A DNA stretch of 64,000 bases from NCBI GenBank assembly GCA_021234155.1, contig JAJEKV010000002.1, positions 2,454,155 to 2,518,154 on the forward strand. Direction: 5' to 3'. Below the pieces are notes generated by a model, which saw nothing but the letters and a program-made list of their open reading frames with translations, was not told the origin of the DNA and ran no database searches. Positions 35,101 through 45,236 of this stretch are shown piece after piece (the stretch's first letter is position 1; the number at the start of each line of letters is the position of its first letter). Position numbers and translations under genes: made by a program. Origin of the DNA: Isoetes taiwanensis (lineage: Eukaryota; Streptophyta; Lycopodiopsida; Isoetales; Isoetaceae).

Positions 35101-35850
35101 ATCTGTAGGGCCTCTGGAATATGCTTCGGAAGTCTCCCCAGCTTCCTCCCGACCTTTTTTCTTGTCTATTTGGGCTTTGGTTTCTTATCTTGTATGATAG
35201 TCTGGGCTAAGGTCTTTTCCAATGCTTTATACTCCTCAGACTTCGTGCTTCCTTGTTTTGTTTGCAGCGGTCTTTCATATTCTATCCATTGTTGGCGGGC
35301 ATGACGGAGTTGTACCACGCATATCAGCCAAAACACGCAGGGCAGACAAAAATATACCACGAATAAGAAAACCATATCAGCCAAAACACGCATGGCAGAC
35401 AAAAATATACCGCTTTTAGATCAAGCCAACAGGATAAACAAGAAAGGACAAAGTCGGGCGTGCCCAATTCGCATCGGGCATGTGTTCAGCTGAGTACACT
35501 TTAGGGGCAAATTGGGCACATAGAAGATTGCCACTGCAGGTGCAAATTGTCAGCATCAGTACACTTCAGGGGCGAATTCGCCCCTGGCGTGTACTCATAC
35601 TGTATTCATGGTGCGAATTGGCAGCATGAATACACGCCTGACCTAGTCTATTGCTGTTATTCCTACTTGATATATCTAAATGCAACCTAATATACTAACC
35701 TTTTATAAAGGAAGACTTTTTCCATTTCATTTAATGTTGCACTAATCTCTGTGAGGTCCTCTGCAGTCATATGGGGGCTTAGAAACCGACACCTCTGTGG
35801 TTGTAATGAAGCAGATACATGGTTTGTCCTGTTTGCTTAGCCTGGTTGGA
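35101..35850. other. Probable intron or insertion with short repeats
   Basis: No coding pattern on the minus strand matches the flanking parts. ATCAGCCAAAACACGCA.GGC and AGACAAAAATATACC are tandemly repeated (about 35,325-35,412). A perfect 20-bp palindrome (CAGGGGCGAA|TTCGCCCCTG) lies at 35,567-35,586, inside a region where CAAATTG/CGAATT words and GTACAC recur. Confidence 0.5.
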
Positions 35851-35856
35851 GAGTGA

Positions 35857-36617
35857 TCATTGTGCTTCAATAGAATGATGTCCGTCAATAATAAGAAAGT
35901 ATACATTTGGGTTCTTCACTGTAAGCTTCTCCAGCGTTGTCCACTGGAGTGGAGCATCCTTTTTCCTATCCCAAGGAAGCACATCTGCTAGCATGGGGAC
36001 TTGGCCTGGATTCCACACCATCGCCCTCAAGATTTCTCTTGCATGCTCATGGTCATACCTCCTCCTAACAAATGTTGACTTATGCGACCTCACCAATGGG
36101 ATGTGTAAAAGATTAGTCAAGTGGGTAATTGTCTGCATACTTGACTAGCCTTCTCATTGTCTCCGAAAGCGAATTTTTTTCGGACTCATTTTTGCCAACA
36201 TGCCATCAACTGTTGCAGCCAGCAATCTTCTTCCATCCCTGATATCATTTTGATGCTTCAAGTCTTCCAGGTAGTAGCTTGGAGAAGGTCCTCGCAAAGC
36301 TCTCCTCACTGTAGACACCCCTTCACTTATAGACACTGGAGTGAGAGCAGTATTTTGAGGCCATCCATACTTGAAACATGACTCAGCACTCACATCCTTC
36401 TTTTGAAACCTGTTGCCCTGGCATGTGTAAATCTGACGAGATCTAAATCTGACGAGATCTTTCTTATGGTCCTTCACAATCTCCACCAGGAGTTGACAAT
36501 ATATGTCATCCTGCTCCTCACAAGTGATAAGAATACCGTGTTTCTTCATGAGATTGGTCTCTTTTTTCCTGGAGTGTAACACAAGATCCACCTTACCATT
36601 TGTTTTATCTACGTCAA
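35857..36617 (-). pseudogene. ParB-like N-terminal part of the same gene, cut by the CACTA element
   Basis: The frame is open from the transposon end (36,617) to 36,154, reading KKHGILITCEEQDDIYCQLL, FKYGWPQNTALTPVSISEGV and RALRGPSPSYYLEDLKHQND. After a frame break, a second frame at 36,138-35,857 has HAREILRAMVWNPGQVPMLA and NPNVYFLIIDGHHSIEAQ. The IDGHHSIEA phrase resembles the G.HR..A core of ParB/sulfiredoxin-fold domains, which in prokaryotic elements are often joined to N4/N6 DNA methyltransferases. That matches the methyltransferase-like region downstream. There is no start codon that looks original: the frame runs straight into the terminal inverted repeat at 36,618, so the gene was probably interrupted there. 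Confidence 0.5.
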
Positions 36618-36630
36618 CACTACAAGAGAA
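36618..36630. repeat. CACTA left terminal inverted repeat
   Basis: CACTACAAGAGAA. Followed at once by ACAGTGATTTATTGTCAC, and then by the subterminal repeats. Confidence 0.85.
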
Positions 36631-36631
36631 C

Positions 36632-37310
36632 AGTGATTTATTGTCACTTTTTTTGTCACTAAAATATTATGGCCAAAAACTGATATAAAAGTGACAATAA
36701 AAATGACAAAAATAGTGAAATCCAAATGACACTAAATGTGACAATAGAGTGATGCAACAGTGACAAAAAAAAATTGACAAAAGGATGGTGTAAATGTGAC
36801 TATAATGTGACAATAAAATGATATGGTTTTGACAAAACCATGTGTAAAAAATTTGACAATAAATTGACTTAATACTGACAAGAGTAATGACAAACAAATG
36901 CTATAAGTCTGAATAATGTGGCAACAGATGCCACAACTATGACAATAGATTGACAATGTTTTGACAAAACCATGTGTCAAAAATGTGTCAATAGACTGAC
37001 TTTAGAATGACAAAAGCAGTGACAAAGAAATGATATAAATTTGACCATAGTGTGACAAGAAAATGTCATAACTTTGACAAAGATATTGGAGAAAAATCGG
37101 CACAAGTGTGTCAATAGTATGCCAAAAGAATGCCTCAAATGTGACAAGAGGGAGAGAATAAGGTGACAAAAAAGTGAATATAAATTGACAATAAGTTGGC
37201 ATCAAAGTGTCAATACGACGACAATAAAATAACAATAAATAGATTTCGAAGTGACAATAGGATGACAAATAAGTGCCAATAAACTAACTTTAAAGTGACA
37301 AGCTCATAAG
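36632..37310. repeat. Left subterminal repeat array of the CACTA element
   Basis: Dozens of TGACAA/TTGTCA-type hexamers lie in the pattern GTGACAATAAAATGACAAA, spaced about 10-20 bp. The apparent frames on the minus strand rich in Cys, His, Ile and Leu come from this repeat. Its counterpart is at 53,860-54,560. Confidence 0.88.
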
Positions 37311-37336
37311 AAATTATTTGAGAAGTCAAGATATCA

Positions 37337-40300
37337 TCAATCATCTTCTTGATCATCATTGCCAGACTCTAATGTAGTACTATCAATCAGATGTCTGCGC
37401 CTGGGTACAACATGGACTACAATCCACCATGTTGGGTTAACAGGGTTTTCAAAAAAGAAAACATGTTCAACTTGTTTAGGGTAAACGAAAGGTCCATTCA
37501 TCTCTCCAAGAACCTGTGTTGAATCAATTTGGTAGAAACGTGAAGGATGTGATCTCATGGTCTGATTTCTGCCTCTATAAACAACTTTGAACCATTTTGC
37601 CCTCAAGATGGTTACATGAAATAAACGGAAGTCGACATCAATAATATCAGTAATTTGCCCAACATAATTAAGGTCACCGGTAATAGGTTGCCGATCACGT
37701 TGACTGGCTTGACTTTTTTGTTCAAATTGAGAAGCAATTCCACAGTCATATGTCAAGCGACCTTTGTCGACCTCTATAGTCCGAAGATGGCTTCCATAAG
37801 ACCGACATTGAATTGTGAAAACGAGCCTGCATTTTAGAAGGATACGAGAAATGAATCATATGCATGTAACACACATTGACAATAAATAGAAAACTGTACC
37901 CTTTTAACACATCCAAGTGCAATGTTGAACTCATCCTTTGGAACATCCTCTCCTTTATCTTGTGCATCTTCCATTGCTTCAAGCAACCAATCACGAGTCA
38001 TATCCTCAGGCAATTCTTCCAAAGACTCTGGATATAGAATACGTTTTCGGCCATGATGTATACTATTGTGTGCAAAATCTCTTCTGGCTGCCTCTCTTTC
38101 TTCTCTAGCACATTTATATCTCTCCCTCCACATTTCAAGACTTTCAGTATTACGTATTACAAACTTAGTTATTTCTTCAAACATTTCCTCATTCAATTTG
38201 CGAAGCACTCCATGACGTTGTAAGATCTCTTCTGCTACTTCCTTATCCTCCTCGTCATTCAAACCTTTGGGGCATCTTTGTGTATTGAAAGTGTGGCTTC
38301 ATTTAGAAAGAATAATGTTTCATGAAGCAAATGACCCTCGGCCGTAGACCCCTCAAGCCTAGCCATTTGCCGAACGTAACCTTTCAAAACTTTCATGTAC
38401 CGTTCTAAAAAGAACATCCACCGACTTGGAGTTGGTCCAACAAGTCGAATCTCTTCTGGTAGATGAATCAATAAGTGTACTTGAAGGTCAAAGAAACTTG
38501 TAGGGAGCTCTCGCTCCATCATGCATAGTAGTTCAGCTATCTCAACCTCCATTGTTGAAATATCGTCTAAGCTAATCTCTTTCATTGAGACCCATCTACA
38601 TACAAACTTGCTATTTGTTAACAACATAATTGAAAATATACCACTAAAAAGTGTTTTGTGTCATACCTTGCAAACTTTCCAAGTCGATAAGAATGTGCTA
38701 GAATGCAACAACAACACATTATTAAAAAATATGCCATAAGATATTTAATACAAAATCAATACCTGTATGAATTTATGCCAATCATGGGACTTCAACCCGC
38801 TTAGGTCACCATCTTTTGTGAAGGCTTTATGGAGTGAAGCGCTATAACCAGTGGGGGTGTGCATTTTGGATAGAACATTGGTTACTTGTAACTTCTCGGA
38901 TTTGCTTGGAACCCAAGGTGCCTAGGGCAACCTAATGGCTTTGCCCTCCTCTTCAATAGGCCACAAGGTACGCATTATATTACAATCCTGTAAATCCCTT
39001 CTGGCACTTAACTTCTCCCAATCCCCTGTCAAATGCTTCCAGAGTGATTGCCCAACATTCTTGAAGATATGCATGGGATCTAGTAGATGCACAAGTTTTA
39101 ATTCTTTCCAATACTCGAGGCGGTAAAAAATTGATAAACGTTTCATGCCTGGCGGTGGTATGACCTCATCATCATTCAATGCACCTTGTGATTCACGAGC
39201 CATATTCCATATTTTTAACCAATCCTTAGGTGTCATACGTATTGGTTGCTCAATAGAATTTGCTCCTCGCATAGGGTGGCTAGATGGTAGGTCCTTTTTG
39301 TGTCCACGATATATTTGCTTGTTAAGGTGTTTGGAGCGGTAGCAACTCAAAGAAGTTCCACATGATGGGCAACCATTCATTCCACTTGTTTGCAAGCCTA
39401 TAATTAGATAATGATTAGAAATTTTGCATGTCATAAAAAGAGCATCGGTATTTTAGCATATACATACCAGAAGCAATACCAAAACCAGGATAATCGTGTG
39501 TCGTGAAGCAACATATCGCATGTAAAGTGAACTGATGTGGCATCCTTACAATGTCATACATTTGGATGCCTTTCCATAAGATCTCTAACTCTTCTATGAG
39601 TGGCTCCATGTACACATCCATGTTTACTTGATGCTTCCCTGGTAATAATATATATTATAAAACGTTTTCGAAAATGAGATATTGAAATTTAATAATGCAC
39701 AATCCTGGAACAACAAGTGACAACATCAAATGTCCAGCTTTAGTTGCCATCCATGGTGGAATGTTGTAGTTGATCAAAACTATAGGCCACACGCTATATT
39801 TTGATGACAATGTTCCAAATGGACAAATCCCATCCATTCCAATAGCAAGACGTAAATTGCGTGGTTCATCCTTAAATACCTGCCACTTATCTTCTATATG
39901 TTTCATAGCTTCTGCATCGGTTGGGATTCTTAAAACTCCATCATTACTTCGATATGTCACATGAAAATCCATTAATGCTGATAAAGATGGAGAACGAAAC
40001 ATGTATTGCAAACGAGGAATAATGGGTAGATGTCGCAAAACTTTTCTAGGAATAGTTTTCTTCTTCATATTAATCTTATAGCGTGGCTCCTTGCATTTTG
40101 GGCACTCGTGTAATGTTGCATATGCATTCCGGTACAACACACAATCATTTGGGCAAGAATGAATGCAATGATATTCCAACCCTAATGCACGCAAGATTTC
40201 CCTTGCTTCTCTTCTTGATTTGGGAAGACAGTGACCAGCAGGTAGTATTTTACTTAGCAAGCTACCCAAAAAAGAAGAAATTGATGTCATCATCTACAAG

Positions 40301-40657
40301 TGGTAAATGGTTTCATAAGAAAATAATTTACTCATTCAAACAAACAACATACCTAAGTAGCTCCGATACACTGTTATTACTCCATGCAAATTTGTGTTGA
40401 AGATTCAGAATTAGCAAGCATGTTGCAAGGCGTGACATTCTAGCCCCAGGATATAGTGGTTTACCTGCCTCATCTTTAAGAATACTTACATCTTCTTTAT
40501 CACCTTCAATATTGGTCTCTTGATTGGCATCACGATTCTCTCCATCTATAATAGGATAATAGTTATCAATAGCTTCAATTAGACCGATCTCTGGGATTTC
40601 ACTTCCTGTTGTAGAAGTTGGTTCAGAGCTTGATGTAGACTCTCCATTAAACTGCAA
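37337..40657 (-). CDS. CACTA transposase TNP2 (Transposase_21, DUF4218, DUF4216)
   Basis: A multi-exon gene for the CACTA transposase that cuts and joins the element ends. In order: the N-terminal exon (40,657-about 40,353) has PLYPGARMSR and FAWSNNSVSELLRY. The core exon, 40,293-39,655, has ALGLEYHCIHSCPNDCVLYR, CPKCKEPRYK and LRLAIGMDGICPFG with the first catalytic Asp, then YSVWPIVLINYNIPPWM and MLSLVVPG. Next come VYMEPLIEELEILWKGIQMY with DYPGFGIASG (39,621-39,415), CPSCGTSLSCYRSKHL with HLLDPMHIFKNVGQSLWKHL (39,434-38,922), and the DUF4218 part, MERELPTSFFDLQVHLLIHL with ERYMKVLKGYVRQMARLEGS (38,627-38,259). The DUF4216 part, ADIIDVDFRLFHVTILRAKW-like (37,756-37,337), has PKQVEHVFFFENP. 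No disabling stop is obvious inside the exons, so it may be active or only recently inactive. Confidence 0.9.
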
Positions 40658-40865
40658 TTATTCCCATATTAGTGCAATATTTGGTCATATAGATATTCAA
40701 TTGTCTAAGGGAAGAATCATTATGCAAAACACTATGCAATTACAAGTACGTACACGCTTAATAGTAGTTGTTTTGCAAAGTTAATCAAATTCTACATAAA
40801 TAGAAAATAAGAATAAAACTTATAAATTAATCGTAATCTATTTCTTTAAAGTCACAAAGATTTTT

Positions 40866-42095
40866 TCACACGGTTTTTTTTATTGGCCTCCCTAATGGAA
40901 CAACGAGAGCTCCCCCGTCTAGCTCCCTTCGTCTTCGAGTTGGTATGGGTCGGCGAAAATTATAATCAACAAATATCTCATCCCCAGGTCTCAAATTCTT
41001 AATAGCACAAACCCGCACATAAAATCCAGCATGTCCATCCATATGATCCGAATCATGAATGTCCGTCTCCTCAAAAATAGCATTAGACAACTCCAAATGA
41101 CCATGTGAGCTGTTAATAAGACCAGCAATATTTCCATGAACGCTAGGACGACCATCAATATAAATCTTATCAGCTATCGACACATCTTCTCCACGTTCCT
41201 TTTGCTTAGTCAGTCTGCACCAATTCTTTACTAGACCATACATAGACATGCTGGGCATGAATGATGCTAATCTTAACCAAACACCCCAACTATATTCGGG
41301 TCCTCCATATGCCATTAGTGTTGTTGGATTTTCAAGACTACCACAGACACTTTCTAGTATATATAAGCTTCTTCCTGCCTCTGGAATCTTTCTAAATGGT
41401 GCAATCATATATCGACGTCCCCAATAGATGAACTCCTCCAACATTGGTTGCAGCGGTCCTTCCCAACAACCAAATGTCCTACGACTAAATGGAACAATTG
41501 CATTTGTAAGACTATCTGGCATATGAGCATAGTAATCCCCATCAGTCTCATTAATATATGAAAGAGAATATGTGCTAAAACAGGCCTTGATTGAAAGTGT
41601 TGCAGACTCCCCCCTTGTACGTCCTCTTACTTGTTGAGTGTCTACTACCATTTCTTTTGCATCACTGAAAGAGGTACTTGAACCTCGTTCACGGCGTCTA
41701 CGAAGCCGAATTCTAGGTGGTGTGGATGAGGACGTGGATGGAAATCCAATTTGATGCCCCGGTGCAATTGGTGAGTTATGTTGCAACCCCCTTATGTACT
41801 GCAAGATTATCCAAATTCTAATGTTGCAAAAAATCAAATATAGAGGAAAACTTTATAGACGTACCTCATCAGCCTTTCGACGCATCCGTCTTTCAGAATA
41901 ATCAGGAGGAGGTGCATCTGCACACCATCCAAATCTTATTTTATGGTCTTCTCTGATGCTGTACTCTAGTTTTCTCCCACCATGACACTTCAGGCACCAA
42001 CAAGGCCATTTAGATTGATATAAACTTTGGATGGGATCGATCCTTGCATTATCTGATCGTGCACCCCTACTAGAATGCGAAGAAGAAGAGTCCAT
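40866..42095 (-). CDS. SET-domain (histone methyltransferase-like) protein carried by the CACTA element
   Basis: Two exons, 42,095-41,865 and 41,798-40,866, joined in phase 0 by a GATGAG|GTACGT donor and a CTTGCAG|TACATA acceptor, give 387 residues. An in-frame ATG at 42,221 would add 42. The N-terminus is Ser-rich, then has a possible zinc-binding segment (CWCLKCHGG ... FGWC), then an Arg-rich linker. The C-terminal half fits a SET domain: YIDGRPSVHGNIAGLINSS stands for the GNxARFxNHSC motif, with N kept but H and C lost, and VRVCAIKNLRPGDEIFVDYN stands for the GEExxxDY motif with its Tyr. There is no post-SET Cys cluster. Known SET enzymes methylate lysines using S-adenosylmethionine. It lies 208 bp upstream of TNP2 on the same strand, so the two may be expressed together. 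Confidence 0.75.
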
Positions 42096-42440
42096 TCTGC
42101 ATTTAATCAATATTGCAATTGTAACAAGGTGCTGCGCACGGAGGATTGCCCTCTGGTGACCCAAGAGTGCATTTTCGGTTTGATTGTTTCGTATTAGATC
42201 TTCTTTATTTAAACCAAGCATGCATTTTCGGTTTGATTGTTTCCTGTTGGATCTTCTTTGTTTAATATCGAGCCATGTGAATGGTATAATTATAGAAATT
42301 TGTTTTCCTAGCCTAAAAGTGTTCGCATTTTAAAGCTAAAATACCACTAACAAGGAATAGAATTTCACTACATGCAAAATTGGACTTGCATATGGATGAC
42401 ACTTCATGCAATTGTTGCCTTTTGAAGTTTTCAGTATCTT
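42096..42440. other. Region upstream of the SET gene, no gene seen
   Basis: A 37-bp phrase (GCATTTTCGGTTTGATTGTTTC ... GATCTTCTTT) is duplicated at about 42,169-42,205 and 42,222-42,260. This region probably contains the promoter of the SET/TNP2 side of the element. Confidence 0.5.
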
Positions 42441-42449
42441 ATTCATGAG

Positions 42450-42945
42450 TGATGTCAGCATTTTCGAGTATCCATGATGCTTCTTCTGTACATATCTGGA
42501 TGTTGGTATTGGTGATGGTTGCCCCACACTTTGATGCACCTGATAAATAACCAACCAACTTGATGTGCGATGGCTTTAGTGATGTCTGGACTGTAGTCCC
42601 ACTTAGTAGAGAAGAAATAGTAGAGAAGAAAGGTTGCGCAAGACATAAGAGCCATACATATTGCATATTATGTCCAACATTATCCCCAACATCCTGCAGA
42701 GTCACGAACAAAGGGTGACCTAACTGGGCATCGATGCTAAGATAAATCGTGGAGCAAATACAGCTATATATCCCATAAACGATCATGTCTCAAAAATTGT
42801 TACCTTGCACATCTGAATAAGAGCACCTTCCATCATGTTCTGCCCACAAGTGACTTCGCCTTGTTCAAATAGAGCCCTATCAAGGGACCTGATCACAGCT
42901 TCTGCAACATGTGATCCTGATGGGTCCATTGACAAACGCACAAAT
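42450..42945 (-). pseudogene. Pumilio-repeat (NOP9/PUM23-like) fragment inside the CACTA element
   Basis: On the minus strand, 42,945-42,810 reads SMDPSGSHVAEAVIRSLDRA and CGQNMMEGALIQMCK, ending at a GTAACA donor. After an interval, about 42,690-42,560 reads IICNMYGSYVLRNL and, in a neighbouring frame, SSLLSGTTVQTSLKPSH. These resemble consecutive Pumilio repeats (D.SGSHV.E., ...YGS+VLR.L...LSG) of nucleolar NOP9/PUM23 proteins, which act in 18S rRNA maturation. Frames change between the pieces and the protein is much too short, so it is a captured fragment, not a gene. Confidence 0.6.
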
Positions 42946-43536
42946 TTCTTGTTAGAATGTATTCAAAAGGATGATACTTGAATGGTTGCATGACCCAAGA
43001 GATTGTCAAGAGCTAGACTGCATGAAGAACATCAAGCAAGATAAAAATGCCTTTTTTGAATTACATTGAGAGCATTTCCAATCAAAATTTTTCTTTCTTT
43101 GTGATCGCTGACAGACCGTTCAAGTTAGGTAGCCCCAGCAGACTCTTTACAAACCATGGCGAACCTGAACCAACTTCAGAACAGATAGACACAAGGATTT
43201 GAACACAGAAAAACATGTTCGCCTGCCCTCAGAAAGGAGCTAGAATGCGAATATAAGATGCAGAATATAAGCTAGACTTTGTCAAAAAATCATGCTGATT
43301 TACAACCTCAAAAATATCGATTTAATGTTGTTGCTTCAAACATCCTTCACCATTGGAACTTTCATTGGGGTTTCATAGAAGAAATTCATGGCCCTTATCT
43401 GGCACAACGGAGATAAGATTCTGCAAATCAATGACCTGGAACAAAAGATGAACAATAACCCATCTAGAACCTAACTTTATGTAGACTTCAATGGTGGTCT
43501 AGAAGGTGTAGCGAGAGTCCCTTGACTTATTATGAC
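42946..43536. other. Interior of the CACTA element, no gene recognised
   Basis: AT-rich. May hold intron sequence from the captured Pumilio-like and kinase genes. Confidence 0.4.
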
Positions 43537-44650
43537 TTATGGATAAGCATCGAGTAAAGCAGATTCCTGACTTGTGAAAGCTTCAACAGAAGGCTCAGGC
43601 ATTAAGCTCCTGAATAACTTGTCTTCCATGCTCTTTTTTACCAAAGCAATGTTAGGTCTATCTTTCTGCGTTACACGAGTACATGCTAAGCCAAGGTGAA
43701 ACAATGTCATAAATTCATTCTCATCATAACAGCCTTGCAAGGCAGGATCAAGCAAAAGCTTTAATTCCTGTTTTTCCTCCTCAAATTTTCTCCTCACCCA
43801 ATTAACCAGCAATATTTCTTCAACATCAGAGCTATGGGCGAGACTAAGAAGAAACTGCAGAATCTGTCAGTAGATCCTCATGGCCCTCGGCGGAAATAAT
43901 CTCTAATACTAAAACTCCAAAACCGTACACATCATTCTTGGTATAAAGGGTATAATCCACACTTAATGAAGGATCCATGTATCCTCTTGATCCTCCAAGG
44001 CAGCTTACATACGTGGTTTCAAGGTTGTATCCCGGGGATGCCCCGTTTTTATATGCCAAAATCTGAAACCTTGGTCAGTATATCCCGCATCTAGCAAAAC
44101 ATTATCGGGCTTCACATCGGTGAATAATTGAAGGATCTACTCCATGGTGAAGATAATCCAAACCACAGGCCATATGGTATGCTATTTTCACTCTCATCCG
44201 CCATGTTAGTACCATGTCCTTTGCCTCATGAAGCACACTGTCTAAGATTTCCCTTTGACATAAACTCAAGCAATGAACATATGTTCCCTGTTTGCACACA
44301 TGAACCGAGTAAGAAACATAGGTTTTATATAATTTAAAACTACAACAACATCATATTTCTAGCGTCAAGAAAAGACCAAGTTTTGTTTGCTAGTATAAAA
44401 TTCTAAGATGGAACTTGCCTTTTTTCGTCCACGAAGCCTTTGAAATCAACAATATGTTTGGGATGAATTCTCTCCAAAATTCCAACCTCTTCAAGGAAAA
44501 CCTTGGAAGAAATTCTAACATCTTTTCTTTCACGTTTCACGACCATGGCCTTGCCTTCTTTAGGATATCCCACATAGACAGGCGGTGCGAAACCTCCTTG
44601 TCCGATCACATTCCTCTCACTAAAATCTCAAAGTCATCTGTCTAACTTCG
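43537..44650 (-). pseudogene. Receptor-like kinase, kinase domain relic
   Basis: From 44,700 downward the minus strand reads KLRVRRYEACEV-QMTL (juxtamembrane), then MIGQGGFAPPVYVG (Gly-rich loop), AMVVKRE (ATP-binding Lys), VFLEEVGILERIHPKHIVDF (helix C), LTWRMRVKIAYHMACGLDYL and HHGVDPSIIHRCEAR, where the catalytic HRD motif has become HRC. Next are GGSRGYMDPSLSVDYTLYTK and NDVYGFGVLVLEIISAEGHE (activation segment and subdomain IX), and LLLDPALQGCYDENEFMTLF with GLACTRVTQKDRPNI (subdomain XI). This is the order in plant receptor-like kinases, but stops, frame changes and the lost catalytic Asp make it a pseudogene. Intron-like gaps remain, so it was captured as genomic DNA. Confidence 0.85.
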
Positions 44651-44914
44651 CAAGCCTCGTATCTTCTCACCCGCAACTTACCATCGCCCGGAAAGGCCAT
44701 ATGTATCATAATACCACCATATCAAAAACCCTAAAATTACTCTGAGAACCAAGAACATAACCTAGCGCCTCCGATGATGGCGAGAATGATTTTTTTTGGG
44801 AGAACATATGTGTGTTTACGCTCCTAGTTGATCGTGCATGTCCCGTTCCACGCAGGCCAAAGAAGTAATGCAATAGCCATAAATGCCCTCGCGAGTTTGC
44901 TCCACATCCCGGAT

Positions 44915-45236
44915 TTATATTTGCGCCAGAATTGGGCCACTAAGCGGCGGCAAATCTAGAAGAGTGCAAATGTTGGTTTCTAAACTTGGATCGTCATCAC
45001 ATAGACGATCCAGGCAGACCAATTTTCCAATACAATCTTCGTCGTTGTAACAGAGAGCTCCACATCCTTGGTATCCCCTGCCGCCGTTGCTGGCATAGCA
45101 TATCGCTGCCCCTGTGCCTAGGGCTGGATCATTAGTGCAGGTTTTGTTTCTGCAGGCTAATCCATCACGGCAATCGGTTGTTTTGTTAAGGCAATGCCCT
45201 CCACATCCACGCCTGCGAAGGAATGGGGCTGGATGA
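44915..45236 (-). pseudogene. Cys-rich ectodomain exon of the captured receptor-like kinase
   Basis: An open frame of about 107 codons with no ATG lies just upstream of the kinase relic on the same strand. It contains two similar Cys modules: CGGHCLNKTTDCRDGLAC-RNKTC and CGALCYNDEDCIGKLVC-LDRLC. Both follow C-x3-C-x5/6-C-x5-C-x4-C, and each is followed by an Asp-Asp-Pro or Asn-Asp-Pro stretch. A short hydrophobic run (IILAIIGGA, about 44,765-44,795) between this exon and the kinase looks like the start of a transmembrane helix. The order ectodomain, membrane helix, kinase is that of a plant receptor-like kinase. I do not recognise the Cys module as a named family. Confidence 0.6.

Noticed and set aside
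36667-37268. Minus-strand frames rich in Cys, His, Ile and Leu
   Set aside because: Translation of the subterminal TGACAA repeats of the CACTA element.
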